A stretch of 64,000 bases of DNA from Segniliparus rugosus ATCC BAA-974 (lineage in GTDB: Bacteria > Actinomycetota > Actinomycetes > Mycobacteriales > Mycobacteriaceae). Positions 55,679 to 64,000 of the stretch are shown here, piece after piece (the stretch's first letter is position 1; every line of letters begins with the position of its first letter). Below the pieces are notes generated by a model. The model was not told the origin of the DNA and searched no databases. It was given only the letters and a program-made list of their open reading frames with translations. Location of the stretch: NCBI RefSeq assembly GCF_000185725.2, contig NZ_KI391953.1, positions 1,914,750-1,978,749 of the forward strand, given 5' to 3'. A program made the position numbers and the translations under genes.

Positions 55679-56968
55679 CTACGCCTTGATCGTGGACGCG
55701 TCGATGACGTAGCGGTAGCGGGCTTGTTTGTCGAAGACCTTCTTCCAGGCGTCGCTGATCTGGTCGGCGGGGATCACCTGGATCTGCGGGCCGATCTTGT
55801 GCGCGGCGCAGAAGTCGATCGCCTCCTGCGTCTCCCGGATGCCGCCGGTGTTGGAGGCGGCGATCATGACTTGGTTGCCGAAGGTCGACATCTGCCCCCA
55901 CTCGTTCGGGGTGCTGAGCTTGCCGAGGCCGACGCGGCAGAACACGCGCTGGCGCTTCATCAGCGGGTAGTAGGGCTCGAGGTTGTGGGCGTAGGGGACG
56001 GTGTCGAGGATGAAGTCGAACGATCTGCGCATCCGGTCCATTTGCTCTTTGTCCTCGTTCACGACCACCGTGTCCGCGCCGAGCCGTGCGGCGTCGGCGA
56101 CTTTGTCGGGCGATGTGGTGAACGCGACGACCTCGGCCCCGAGCTTCTTGGCGACCTGCACGGCGAAGTGTCCGAGCCCGCCGATCCCGACCACGCCGAC
56201 CCGCCAGCCCTCGCGCACGCCCCAGGCCCGCATCGGCGAGTACACCGTGATGCCCGAGCAGGCCATGGGGGCCACCTGGGCCAGATCGACGCCGTGCGGC
56301 GCTTTGAGGACGTACCGCTCGCGGACGACGATGCTGTTCGAGTAGCCGCCCTGGGTGTAGCCGCCGGGGTCCTGCGATTTCGCCCCGTAGGTGTGGGTGT
56401 AGCCGTTGAGGCAGTACACCTCGTTCCCCGAGACGCATTCCGCGCAGTGGCCGCACGAGTCGACCACCGTGCCGACCGCGACCTCGTCGCCCGGTTTGAA
56501 CCGGACGACCGCCGAGCCGACCTCGGCGACGACCCCGGCGATCTCGTGCCCCGGCACGAGCGGGTAGGGCGGCGTGCCCCAGTCGGCGTGCCCGAAGTGG
56601 ACGTCGGAATGGCAGACCCCCGTGTACTTGATGTCGATCCGCACGTCGTCGGGCCGCACCGCGCGGCGTTTGAAGGAGATCGGGGAGAGGTTCCCCGTCC
56701 CGTCGTGCGCGGCCCAGCCTCGGGCTTCGGTCTCGCCGGAGGCGGCGGCGGGGCCCTTGGGGGCCGTCGCCGAGGCGGAGCCGTCGACGGAGGAGGACTC
56801 GCCCAAGGGGTTCGGCTTGGTCGAGCAGGCCGCCGCGCCCGCCCCGGCCACCGCCGTGGCGAGCGCCGCGCCGCGCAAGAAGACACGCCGGTCGACCCCG
56901 GCCGAGGGCGGCCCCGACGGGGCCGCTGGTTCGGTACCCTGGAACTCGTCGGACTGCTGGTCGGGCAT
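55679..56968 (-). CDS. Zinc alcohol dehydrogenase with Tat lipoprotein signal
   Basis: A 429-residue cinnamyl/YahK-type NADP-dependent zinc alcohol dehydrogenase. The catalytic zinc ligands are in CHSDVHFGHADW and GHEIAG; the structural zinc Cys are in CGHCAECVSGNEVYC; the Rossmann motif is GIGGLGHFAVQ. It has an extra 80-residue N-terminus with a twin-arginine motif (DRRVFLRG, R27-R28) and a lipobox-like GAAAC (Cys48). This predicts export of the folded enzyme by Tat and lipid anchoring. Nicotinamide cofactor is not expected outside, which is odd. Start RBS GAAGGAG. Confidence 0.92.
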   Translation of the reverse strand: MPDQQSDEFQGTEPAAPSGPPSAGVDRRVFLRGAALATAVAGAGAAACSTKPNPLGESSSVDGSASATAPKGPAAASGETEARGWAAHDGTGNLSPISFKRRAVRPDDVRIDIKYTGVCHSDVHFGHADWGTPPYPLVPGHEIAGVVAEVGSAVVRFKPGDEVAVGTVVDSCGHCAECVSGNEVYCLNGYTHTYGAKSQDPGGYTQGGYSNSIVVRERYVLKAPHGVDLAQVAPMACSGITVYSPMRAWGVREGWRVGVVGIGGLGHFAVQVAKKLGAEVVAFTTSPDKVADAARLGADTVVVNEDKEQMDRMRRSFDFILDTVPYAHNLEPYYPLMKRQRVFCRVGLGKLSTPNEWGQMSTFGNQVMIAASNTGGIRETQEAIDFCAAHKIGPQIQVIPADQISDAWKKVFDKQARYRYVIDASTIKA

Positions 56969-57162
56969 CTCGTCTCCTTCGTCAGGGGCGATCAGAATAT
57001 TTCGATGTTCGCATGCATTCTACCGAAGAAAAACTAGGTTCTCCGTGGAGAGCCGCCCGCGACGTTCATGGAAATCCCTGCTCGCTGGGCTCGCAGGCAT
57101 TTCCATGAAGCTTTCGTGTCGGTGGCGGCACGAAGCGGTCGCGAGGAGGTAACCTTTCTGCC

Positions 57163-58398
57163 GTGGACGGACATCTCCGTAGATTTGCTGAGGGGGCCGC
57201 GCGCTCTTGGGAGGCCGCTCCCGTTCCCCGGCGCGTCGCCTTGGTCGCCCTCACCGGCGTGACGGCGTGCGCGGGCTTTTTCTCCTGCGGACACCCGGAA
57301 GAAGAGGGCCGCAGCCCCGCGAGCTCTTCCGCCGCGCCCAAAACAACGGCGAAACTGGTCTTCGAGCCCGCCGACGGCGCGAAAGACGTGAGCCCGGCGA
57401 GCACGGCGAAAATCTCCGCGAGCGGCGGAACGCTCGCAGAAGCGAGGCTGATCAGCGACGACGGGAAGCTCGTCGGAGGGAAGATCGGCCCGGACGGCAC
57501 GAGCTTCGAGACCTCCGCTTCGCTCGAATTCGGGCGCAAGTACCTCTTCACCGGGCAGGCGAAAGGGCCGGACGGAACCCCCGAGCCCTTCCTCTCCTCG
57601 TTCTCGACCCTCGACCCCGACAAGGTCGCCGAGGTCAACGTGAACATCGGCGACGGGCAGCCCGTCGGTGTGGCCGTGCCGATCATCCTGCGCTTCTCCG
57701 CGCCGATCAAAAACAAAGCCGCCGTGGAGCGCAAGCTCAAGGTGACCTGCGAGCCCGCGACGGAAGGCTCCTGGGCCTGGCTGCCCGACGCGGTGGGGGA
57801 ACAGGCGCACTGGCGCACCAAGGAGTACTTCGAGCCGGGCACGAAGGTGCATCTGGAGGTGCCGCTGTTCGCGGAGGACTTCGGCGACGGCGTCTATTGC
57901 GGGACGCAGACCCTCACCAGCGACTTCACCATCGCGCGCCACCAGCTCGTGCAGTGCTTCGTGCCCTCGCACCGGATGCAGGTGCTCCGGGGCGACGCGG
58001 TCATCATGGACTTCCCGTGCAGCTACGGCGAGGGCAACGAGGTCCGCAACACCACGCGCAGCGGCATCCACGTGGTGACCGAGAAATACGCCGACTTCTA
58101 CATGTCCAACCCGCCGTACTACTACAACGCGCACGAGCGTTTCGCGGTGCGGATCTCCAACAACGGCGAGTTCATCCACGCCAACCCGCAGACCATCGGG
58201 GACCAGGGGAGCACCAACGTCTCGAACGGCTGCGTCAACCTCTCGCCCGAGAACGCCCAGCAGTACTTCAGCTCGGCGCTCTACGGCGACCCCGTGGAAG
58301 TCACCGGAACGTCGGTGCAGCTCTCCCCGTCGGACGGCGAGATCTACGACTGGACCTACGACTGGGAGACTTGGCGGGGCATGAGCGCTCTGAGCTAG
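57163..58398 (+). CDS. lprQ: L,D-transpeptidase lipoprotein (LprQ/LdtMt5-like)
   Basis: Peptidoglycan cross-linking enzyme making 3-3 links. A 411-residue product with signal peptide and a likely lipid-attachment Cys (FFSC). Two Ig-like domains precede the YkuD domain. The active site has His339, then after 14 residues SNGC (Cys357), with Asn replacing the usual His of SHGC, as I recall for LdtMt5 (Rv0483). The start GTG 57163 follows AGGAGGTAA. Next to murB as in M. tuberculosis, but with the ADH gene inserted. Confidence 0.94.
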   Translation: MDGHLRRFAEGAARSWEAAPVPRRVALVALTGVTACAGFFSCGHPEEEGRSPASSSAAPKTTAKLVFEPADGAKDVSPASTAKISASGGTLAEARLISDDGKLVGGKIGPDGTSFETSASLEFGRKYLFTGQAKGPDGTPEPFLSSFSTLDPDKVAEVNVNIGDGQPVGVAVPIILRFSAPIKNKAAVERKLKVTCEPATEGSWAWLPDAVGEQAHWRTKEYFEPGTKVHLEVPLFAEDFGDGVYCGTQTLTSDFTIARHQLVQCFVPSHRMQVLRGDAVIMDFPCSYGEGNEVRNTTRSGIHVVTEKYADFYMSNPPYYYNAHERFAVRISNNGEFIHANPQTIGDQGSTNVSNGCVNLSPENAQQYFSSALYGDPVEVTGTSVQLSPSDGEIYDWTYDWETWRGMSALS

Positions 58399-58502
58399 CT
58401 CCGAGGCCCCTCGCTTCCGGCTTGCCCCCGCCCGTCAGGAGGGCCGGGGGCGTGCGGGTGGCGGGGTTGCCCGAAGGCCGGGTCTGGTTCGCGGCGGCGG
58501 GG

Positions 58503-58508
58503 TAGAAT
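58503..58508 (+). promoter_or_regulatory. -10 box of the small secreted protein gene
   Basis: TAGAAT about 30 bases before the ATG at 58539, with AGGAGG (58530) between, fitting a normal leader transcript. Confidence 0.5.
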
Positions 58509-58538
58509 GGACGCGGTACCCCGGAATCAGGAGGCGCT

Positions 58539-58934
58539 ATGGCTGGCTACACCACTCGCGCGGTTGTGTCGGCGTTGTGCCTCGCCGCCGCTCCGCTCTG
58601 GGCCTCGACCGCGCAGGCGGGCCCGCCCGGTTCGCCGGGATACTGCCCGGGCGACGGTTTGATGCACGACTGGGACACGGGACAGGCGTTCGCCCCATGC
58701 CCGATCGGCGGGGGGCTGGTGTACACCCCGAAGGGCAACGTCTGGGTGGACCGCAACGGCACGGTGCACCCTGCCGCGACCCCGCAAGGACAGGGGCAGC
58801 GCAACGGGCCCTACCCCAACGAGTACTCGCCGGACAGCGACGGCGGGCCGAACCCCCGGCCCGCTCCGGTCCGGCCCGGAGGCCCGCCGCCGATGCCGCA
58901 GGGGAACGCCGGGGCGATCGGCGGAGGGCCGTAG
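58539..58934 (+). CDS. Small secreted Gly/Pro-rich protein
   Basis: A 131-residue protein with signal peptide (AQAGPP cleavage near 28) and two Cys (CPGDG, CPIGG) in the mature N-terminal half, then Pro/Gly/Asn-rich sequence to the end. Likely exported, no recognised domain. AGGAGG precedes the start by five bases. Confidence 0.75.
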   Translation: MAGYTTRAVVSALCLAAAPLWASTAQAGPPGSPGYCPGDGLMHDWDTGQAFAPCPIGGGLVYTPKGNVWVDRNGTVHPAATPQGQGQRNGPYPNEYSPDSDGGPNPRPAPVRPGGPPPMPQGNAGAIGGGP

Positions 58935-58947
58935 CCGGGCGGGGCTC

Positions 58948-58963
58948 TCGAACAAGCTTTCGC
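58948..58963 (+). promoter_or_regulatory. Candidate LexA-like box before uvrD1
   Basis: TCGAACAAGCTTTCGC agrees with TCGAAC-N4-GTTCGA at ten of twelve defined positions; 58 bases ahead of the helicase start. Weaker than the site at 13419. Confidence 0.35.
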
Positions 58964-59021
58964 GAAACGCGGATCGGGTTGTCGTCAAGAAGGGTTGCGT
59001 TTCGGTAACGTCGATGTCCTC

Positions 59022-61409
59022 ATGAACGCGTCCGAGCAGATTCTCCATGGCCTCAACCCGCAGCAGGCAGAAGCGGTCGTCCATCTCGGCGCGCCGCTGT
59101 GCATCATCGCGGGCGCGGGGTCGGGCAAAACCTCCGTCATCACCAGGCGCGTGGCCTGGCTCTTGGCCGAGCGGCAAGCGAGGCCGGGCGAAATCCTCGC
59201 GATCACCTTCACGAACAAGGCGGCGGGCGAGCTGAAAGAACGTGTCGGAGCCTTGGTCGGAGGCCGGATGTGGGAGATGTGGGTCTCCACCTTCCACTCC
59301 TCCTGCGCGCGTTTCCTCCGGGCCGAGGCGAGCGCGGAGGCCGGCTTCGACCGCAACTTCACCATCTACGACTCGGACGACTCCAAACGCCTGCTCTCGA
59401 TGGTCGCGGAGGAGCTGGAGCTGGACTCGAACCGGTTCCCGCCGCGCATGCTGGCCGCGAAGATCGGCGATTTGAAGAACGAGCTGATCACCCCCGAGGC
59501 GGCCCTCGCCGGGGTGGAAGACCCGTTCGACCTGCTGCTCGGCCAGGTGTACCGGCGCTATCAGGAGCGCTTGGCCGCCGCGAACGCGATGGACTTCGAC
59601 GATCTGATCATGCGGGCGGTGCAGCTCTTGCAGACGAACGACGAGGTCGCCGAGCGCTGGCGGGCGAGGTTCCGCCACGTGCTCGTGGACGAGTACCAGG
59701 ACACCAACCACGCCCAGTACGTGCTGATCCGCGAACTCGTCGGCGCGGGCGCGGGCACCCAGGTCGGGGCGGAGACCTCGGCCTTGACCGTGGTGGGGGA
59801 CTCGGACCAGTCCATCTATCGGTTCCGGGGCGCGACGATCCGCAATATCGAAGAGTTCGAGCGCGACTTCCCCAACGCCCGCACCGTGCTTTTGGAGCAG
59901 AACTACCGCTCGACGCAGAACATCCTCTCCGCCGCGAACGCCGTCATCGCGCACAACGAGGGCAGGCGGGAGAAACGGCTGTGGACCGAGGCGGGCGACG
60001 GCCGGCAGATCGTCGGCTACGTGGCCGACCACGAGCACGACGAGGCGGGCTTCATCGCGACGGAGATCGCCGAGCTGGTCCGCGCCGGGGCCAAGCACGG
60101 CGACATCGCGGTGTTCTACCGCACGAACAACGCGTCGCGCGTGTTCGAGGAGGCGTTCATCCGGCACGCCGTGCCGTACCGGGTGGTCGGCGGCCAACGC
60201 TTCTACGACCGGAGAGAGGTCCGCGACGTGATCGCTTACCTGCGGGTGATCGCCAACCCGTCCGACGCGGTCAGCCTCACGCGGATCATCAACACGCCGA
60301 GGCGCGGGGTCGGCGACAAGGCGCAAGCGCAGATCGCGTCGTGGGCTGGGTCGCAGGGGAAGACCTTCTGGGAAGGGTGCCAGGCGGCGGCCGAGGGGGC
60401 GATCCCCGCGCTCGCGGCCCGCTCGCAGCGGTCGGTCGCGGAGTTCGTCGCGATGCTCGCCGGACTGCGCGACGAACTCTCGGCGGGCGAGCTGACAGTC
60501 GGCGAGCTCGTCGCCCAGACGGTGGAGCGCAGCGGCTACCGGGCGACGCTCGCCGACAGCACGGACCCGCAGGACGGCGCGCGGCTGGAGAACCTCGACG
60601 AGCTTATCTCCGTCGCGGTGGAGTACGGAGAAATGGCGGCGGGGCAAGAGGGCGGCGCGGTCGCGGACGGCCTGGCGGGAGAGCTCCGGGTCGCCCTGCC
60701 ACCGGAGGAGGAGGGCGAGAGCGGGGCGGACGGGGACGCGGGCGTGGCCAAATTGCGGGACTTCCTCGAGCAGGTCTCGCTCGTCGCGGATTCGGACCGG
60801 CTCCCGGAGGGCGGCTCGGAGTCGGGCGTGGTCACGCTTATGACGCTGCACACCGCGAAAGGGCTGGAGTTCCCCGTGGTGTTCATGACCGGGCTGGAGG
60901 AGGGACAGTTCCCGCACCTGCGCTCGCTCGGCGATCCGGTCGAGCTGGCCGAGGAGCGCAGGCTCGCCTACGTCGGGATCACGCGGGCGCGGGAACAGCT
61001 GTATGTCAGCAGGTCGCTCACCCGCACGTTCCGGGGTTCGCCGATGACCAACCCGCCCTCCCGGTTCCTGATCGAAATCCCGCCGCACCTGGTCTCGTGG
61101 CGGCGGGGCGAGCCCGATCAGACCTGGGCGGGCTTCACCAGGAGCGACTTCGGCTCGGTGTCCGCGCCGAGGGCCGAGAACGCGGCCCCGTTCCGCAGGC
61201 CCGCCGCCGAGCGCGGCCCCAGGCCAAGGCCGAACCTGCGCCACGAGAGCTTCGAGGTCGGCGACCGCGTGAACCACGACAAATACGGCCTTGGCAAGGT
61301 GGTCGCGAGCAGCGGGCACGGCGCGGCGGCCACGGTCACCGTGGACTTCGGCAGCAGCGGGACGATGAAGCTGATGCTGATCGGCGGCGTCCCCATGTCC
61401 AAACTCTGA
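59022..61409 (+). CDS. uvrD1: ATP-dependent DNA helicase UvrD1/PcrA
   Basis: SF1A 3'-5' helicase in nucleotide excision repair and replication restart. ATG 59022 (start of MNASEQILHGLNPQQAEAVV) gives 795 residues; the longer TTG frame from 58995 is unlikely. Motifs: GAGSGKT, VDEYQDTNHAQ, GDSDQSIYRFRGA, LEQNYRS, TLHTAKGLEFPVVF, RLAYVGITRA. The C-terminal KOW-like segment (FEVGDRVNHDKYGLGKVV) binds RNA polymerase in relatives. Rv0949 counterpart. Confidence 0.96.
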   Translation: MNASEQILHGLNPQQAEAVVHLGAPLCIIAGAGSGKTSVITRRVAWLLAERQARPGEILAITFTNKAAGELKERVGALVGGRMWEMWVSTFHSSCARFLRAEASAEAGFDRNFTIYDSDDSKRLLSMVAEELELDSNRFPPRMLAAKIGDLKNELITPEAALAGVEDPFDLLLGQVYRRYQERLAAANAMDFDDLIMRAVQLLQTNDEVAERWRARFRHVLVDEYQDTNHAQYVLIRELVGAGAGTQVGAETSALTVVGDSDQSIYRFRGATIRNIEEFERDFPNARTVLLEQNYRSTQNILSAANAVIAHNEGRREKRLWTEAGDGRQIVGYVADHEHDEAGFIATEIAELVRAGAKHGDIAVFYRTNNASRVFEEAFIRHAVPYRVVGGQRFYDRREVRDVIAYLRVIANPSDAVSLTRIINTPRRGVGDKAQAQIASWAGSQGKTFWEGCQAAAEGAIPALAARSQRSVAEFVAMLAGLRDELSAGELTVGELVAQTVERSGYRATLADSTDPQDGARLENLDELISVAVEYGEMAAGQEGGAVADGLAGELRVALPPEEEGESGADGDAGVAKLRDFLEQVSLVADSDRLPEGGSESGVVTLMTLHTAKGLEFPVVFMTGLEEGQFPHLRSLGDPVELAEERRLAYVGITRAREQLYVSRSLTRTFRGSPMTNPPSRFLIEIPPHLVSWRRGEPDQTWAGFTRSDFGSVSAPRAENAAPFRRPAAERGPRPRPNLRHESFEVGDRVNHDKYGLGKVVASSGHGAAATVTVDFGSSGTMKLMLIGGVPMSKL

Positions 61410-61427
61410 CCTCGCTCAGCTCCGCGC

Positions 61428-61630
61428 GTGGACCTCACGTCGCGGTTGTTGGAGCAGTTCGTCGTTCTTCGCCGAGGAAGGCATTTCGGACGCGCAGCGG
61501 ACTTTCTGGCCGCAGCCCAGCACATCGTCCGCAGAGCGCAACGTCCAGCGTCTTCTAGTGCGGGGGCGCGCCGCGCGCCGCGTTGGCGAAAAAGGGAGAA
61601 AAAGGAACGGAAGCGGGGGCCGACCGGAGG
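61428..61630 (+). pseudogene. Remnant of a LysR-type regulator
   Basis: From GTG 61428 the frame reads MDLTSRLLEQFVVLRRGRHF and GRAADFLAAAQ, the N-terminal HTH pattern of LysR proteins. It then breaks; the following frame reads ERNVQRLLVRGRAARR, like the end of the same HTH. No effector domain remains. A short, degraded fragment; the resemblance is pattern-based. Confidence 0.35.
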
Positions 61631-61651
61631 GGCCGGACGCTTGGGGCGGCG

Positions 61652-62665
61652 CTACTGCTTGCTGGCGGGAGAGCCCGCGACGTACGGCGTGCCGTCGAAC
61701 TTCACGCCGCGCGCGGCGAGCCAGCGCACGGGGTCGACCTTGTCCTTGCCGCCCAGCCAAATCTCAAGGTGCAGGTGCGTGCCGGTGGAGAACCCGAGGT
61801 TGCCCATTCCGGCGATACGGTCGCCCGCGAGAACCTTCTGGCCCGCGCGCACGTAGATCGCGCTGATATGGCCGTAGACGCTGATCGTGCCGTCCTCGTG
61901 CTGGATGCGGATCCACTGGCCGAACCCGGAGGCGGGGCCGGCCTCGACGACCGTCCCGTCCGCGACCGCGACGATCGGGCTGCCGTACGCGCCCGCGATG
62001 TCCGCGCCCGCGTGCAGGCTGCCCCAGCGGTAGCCGAAACCGGAGGTGAAGGTGCCGAAAGCGGGGGCGGTGTACAGGGGGCGCAGATGCGCGGCCTCCT
62101 GCTGCTCGCGCTCTTGCGAGAACTGCGCGCCGGTGGCGAGCTGGTCGAGGTAGCCGGAGAAGTCGGCGCGGGGGATGACGGCGACTTGGTCGTCAGCGCC
62201 CGCGCCGCCGACGAGCTGGCCGTCGGTGGAGACAGCGGTCAGCTGGGTGGTGACGGAGTTCTGCGCCGCGTTGCTGGATTTGGCGGACTCCAAGCCGCAC
62301 GCTCCGGTGAACGACGCGCCGACGATGACGGCTCCGATGCCGACGGGGGTGACTCGCAGCGAGCGGGCGCGGTGGGCGGTCCGGGCCGAAGCCTCGTCGT
62401 CCTGGCCGCCGTGGACCTTGGCCACCAGCTCGGCGACGGAAAGCGGGCGCTCGGCGGAGGCTCCGCAATGCGCGGCGCGCCGCAGCGAGAACTCCTCGTC
62501 GGACTGCCCGGCGTGCCCGAAAGCCTGCGCGGAGCCGGTCTGCTCCGGCGCGAACTGCTCGGATCCGAGCTGCGCGACGGACGAGTCTTGCGGGATATCG
62601 GCCATCCGGAAAGGCGCATACGCGGTTTGTTCCGTGCGCTTCGCGCGACGCGGCAGCATGAACAC
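61652..62665 (-). CDS. M23 peptidoglycan endopeptidase (Rv0950c-like)
   Basis: A 337-residue exported LytM-type endopeptidase. A disordered N-terminus (about 1-100) precedes a membrane helix (about 107-123), then a coiled linker and the M23 domain with zinc ligands His in SLHAGADIAG and in HLHLEIW, plus FGYRWGSLHAG. GTG 62665 follows AGGAGG by nine bases. Rv0950c is also next to uvrD1 and sucC. Confidence 0.93.
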   Translation of the reverse strand: MFMLPRRAKRTEQTAYAPFRMADIPQDSSVAQLGSEQFAPEQTGSAQAFGHAGQSDEEFSLRRAAHCGASAERPLSVAELVAKVHGGQDDEASARTAHRARSLRVTPVGIGAVIVGASFTGACGLESAKSSNAAQNSVTTQLTAVSTDGQLVGGAGADDQVAVIPRADFSGYLDQLATGAQFSQEREQQEAAHLRPLYTAPAFGTFTSGFGYRWGSLHAGADIAGAYGSPIVAVADGTVVEAGPASGFGQWIRIQHEDGTISVYGHISAIYVRAGQKVLAGDRIAGMGNLGFSTGTHLHLEIWLGGKDKVDPVRWLAARGVKFDGTPYVAGSPASKQ

Positions 62666-62919
62666 CGCTCATTTCCTCCTGAGATTAGCGCCGATAGGGG
62701 TTTTCATTCGGAGACCTGCTCTACCTGGGAACAGGCGTGTGGAGTGTGACCCGTGTCGCCACGCGGCCGTGATCGCTCCGTGATTCTGTCCACAGGAGAC
62801 TAGCCAAACCCACAGAGGCGGCGCAACTTCTCTGGTGCGTTCTTACAAATTTCTTATGAACTGTCTGAGTCCGAGCTGTGTCGTGGATATGCGAGGCGGG
62901 CGAGGTACCGTCAAGGGCG

Positions 62920-63927
62920 ATGTCCGCGCTTCTTATCGCCCACCGCGCCGCAGGCTGCCTGAGCCTCGCGGCGGGGGCGCTGAGCGTGCTCGGCGGGGTC
63001 GGCCCGCTGCTCAAGGTGCGCTCTGCTTCGGCGCTTGGCGAGATCCTCGACAGCGGCCCTGTGCATTCCCCGGCTGTGCTCTCGGCGCATTGGGCCGCGC
63101 TCGCGGGGGCGTTCTTGCTCGTGGCGGGGATCGGGCTCCTCGTGCCCGGCCGCGCGCAGCGGATCCGCCCCGCCGCCTCGGTGCTGTGGGCGGCCCCGGT
63201 TCCGGCTGCGCTCTCGGCGCTGCGCACCGCTTCGTCCGCCGTCGAAGCCGCGCAGAGCCCTGATCCGCTCATGCGGCTCGCGGCTCCGACGCTGGCGTTC
63301 GACTGGGGCGCTTGGCTGCTGGTGGCCTCGGTTGTTTTCGCCGGGGCCTCGGGTTTCGCCTGCCTGGTCGCGGGGGTGCTCGACCGCGAGGCGTGGGAGC
63401 ACGCGCGCGAGCTTGCCGAGGCGGCCCGGGCCGAGAAGGGCAAAAGGCGCAAGGCGCGTCGCGAGGCGGCGGTCGAGGCGGACCCGCGCGAGCGTCCGCC
63501 CGACCGCCGCGCCGTCGCGCTCTACGCGGCGGCGGGCGCGTTCGGGGCGTTGGGCGCGCTGTTGCCGCTCTATGTCGGACCGGGGTTCCGCTCGACCTGG
63601 CTGCCCGACGTGCCGTTCGCCTCGCAAGCGTTCGGACAGTTCTTGCTCGCGCTCGTGGTCGCGGCCTCGGCGGTCGTCGGCGTGCGGTCGCGCCGGAGCA
63701 GACAGCCCGCGCTGTGCGCGGGCTGCGCGCTTTCGTTAGTGGCGTATGTCGCTGGCTACCCCTTCCTCTCGGGCAACGTGCCGGGCTCGACGCCTGGTCC
63801 GGGGTTTTGGGCCGGGCTGGTCGGCGCGGCGTTGTTCGCGGCGGCGGCGGGGGTGGCGGCAGACCCGACGTCGCGGCTTTCTCGGCAGTCGCTAGGCTCC
63901 TTGCGACGAGATCAGACAAAGACATAG
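62920..63927 (+). CDS. Multi-helix membrane protein
   Basis: A 335-residue protein with about seven membrane segments, split by a charged cytoplasmic loop (about 160-205, Lys/Arg/Glu-rich). ATG 62920 follows TACCGT by eight bases or AAGGGCG as ribosome site. No family recognised. Nine bases before sucC. Confidence 0.8.
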   Translation: MSALLIAHRAAGCLSLAAGALSVLGGVGPLLKVRSASALGEILDSGPVHSPAVLSAHWAALAGAFLLVAGIGLLVPGRAQRIRPAASVLWAAPVPAALSALRTASSAVEAAQSPDPLMRLAAPTLAFDWGAWLLVASVVFAGASGFACLVAGVLDREAWEHARELAEAARAEKGKRRKARREAAVEADPRERPPDRRAVALYAAAGAFGALGALLPLYVGPGFRSTWLPDVPFASQAFGQFLLALVVAASAVVGVRSRRSRQPALCAGCALSLVAYVAGYPFLSGNVPGSTPGPGFWAGLVGAALFAAAAGVAADPTSRLSRQSLGSLRRDQTKT

Positions 63928-63936
63928 GCGGTGAGC

Positions 63937-64000
63937 ATGGATCTCTTCGAGTACCAGGCGAAGGAGCTGTACCTCAAGCACGGGGTGCCGACCACACCAG
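63937..64000 (+). CDS. sucC: Succinyl-CoA ligase beta subunit (partial)
   Basis: The first 21 codons, MDLFEYQAKELYLKHGVPTT, match the SucC ATP-grasp N-terminus exactly. GTG 63931 is a possible alternative start. The gene continues beyond the window. Confidence 0.93.
   Translation, partial: MDLFEYQAKELYLKHGVPTTP

Overview
The window is high-GC DNA from an aerobic mycolic-acid actinomycete (order Mycobacteriales). The evidence is the gene content and order: four blocks match gene orders I know from Mycobacterium tuberculosis, but they are joined in a different arrangement. Block 1 (1-14.4 kb) is yajC-secD-secF-solute-binding lipoprotein-apt-rel-cyclophilin-MBL hydrolase-hisS-radical SAM-zinc peptidase, like Rv2588c to Rv2575. 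Block 2 (24.4-46 kb) is ABC-F ATPase-HTH protein-acnR-acn-Rv1476-like-two NlpC/P60 genes-moxR1-DUF58-VWA, like Rv1473 to Rv1481. Block 3 (48.3-58.4 kb) is HTH-hbhA-deoC-DUF2993-nitrilase-DUF2505-murB-L,D-transpeptidase, like Rv0474 to Rv0483. Block 4 (59-64 kb) is uvrD1/pcrA-M23 peptidase-sucC, like Rv0949 to Rv0951. The rearranged joins suggest a lineage outside Mycobacterium proper; a Segniliparus-like organism is a guess. No rRNA, tRNA, CRISPR array, IS element or phage was seen.

Between and inside these blocks lie lineage-specific insertions. They include an exported copy of the SecD periplasmic domain wedged between yajC and secD, and a TPP-dependent enzyme followed by two tandem antigen-85/esterase-like proteins (14.5-19 kb). 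A tightly overlapped amino-sugar operon (MFS transporter, GlcNAc-type kinase, SIS isomerase) is at 19-22.4 kb. Three secreted small helical proteins with a Cys near each end lie at 22.4-26.9 kb. A region of single-base frameshifts spans 26.8-29.2 kb.

The most system-like accessory locus is 37-42.7 kb, inserted between the ripA/ripB genes and moxR1. It holds a divergent HTH regulator, a small proline-rich protein, an EspC/WXG-like small protein, a WXG-domain-alpha/beta-hydrolase (DUF1023-like) fusion, three tandem LppA-like lipoproteins with conserved ends and divergent middles, and a small membrane protein. All are overlapping or nearly so. The arrangement looks like a type VII-linked effector with a diversifying lipoprotein partner array.

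How the genes work together: block 1 couples Sec export, stringent response and translation. Block 2 couples central carbon control (AcnR/acn, with an AcnR-type operator visible) to peptidoglycan hydrolases and a MoxR/VWA chaperone module. Blocks 3 and 4 hold envelope and peptidoglycan functions (HbhA, MurB, L,D-transpeptidase, M23 peptidase) plus DNA repair. Many genes begin 6-9 bases after a good -10 hexamer, so leaderless transcripts appear common here. Candidate LexA boxes precede the radical SAM gene and uvrD1. At least three genes (apt, an AMIN-like gene, a DUF3558-like gene) are each interrupted by an apparent loss of one G from a G run, which is either real decay or sequence error.
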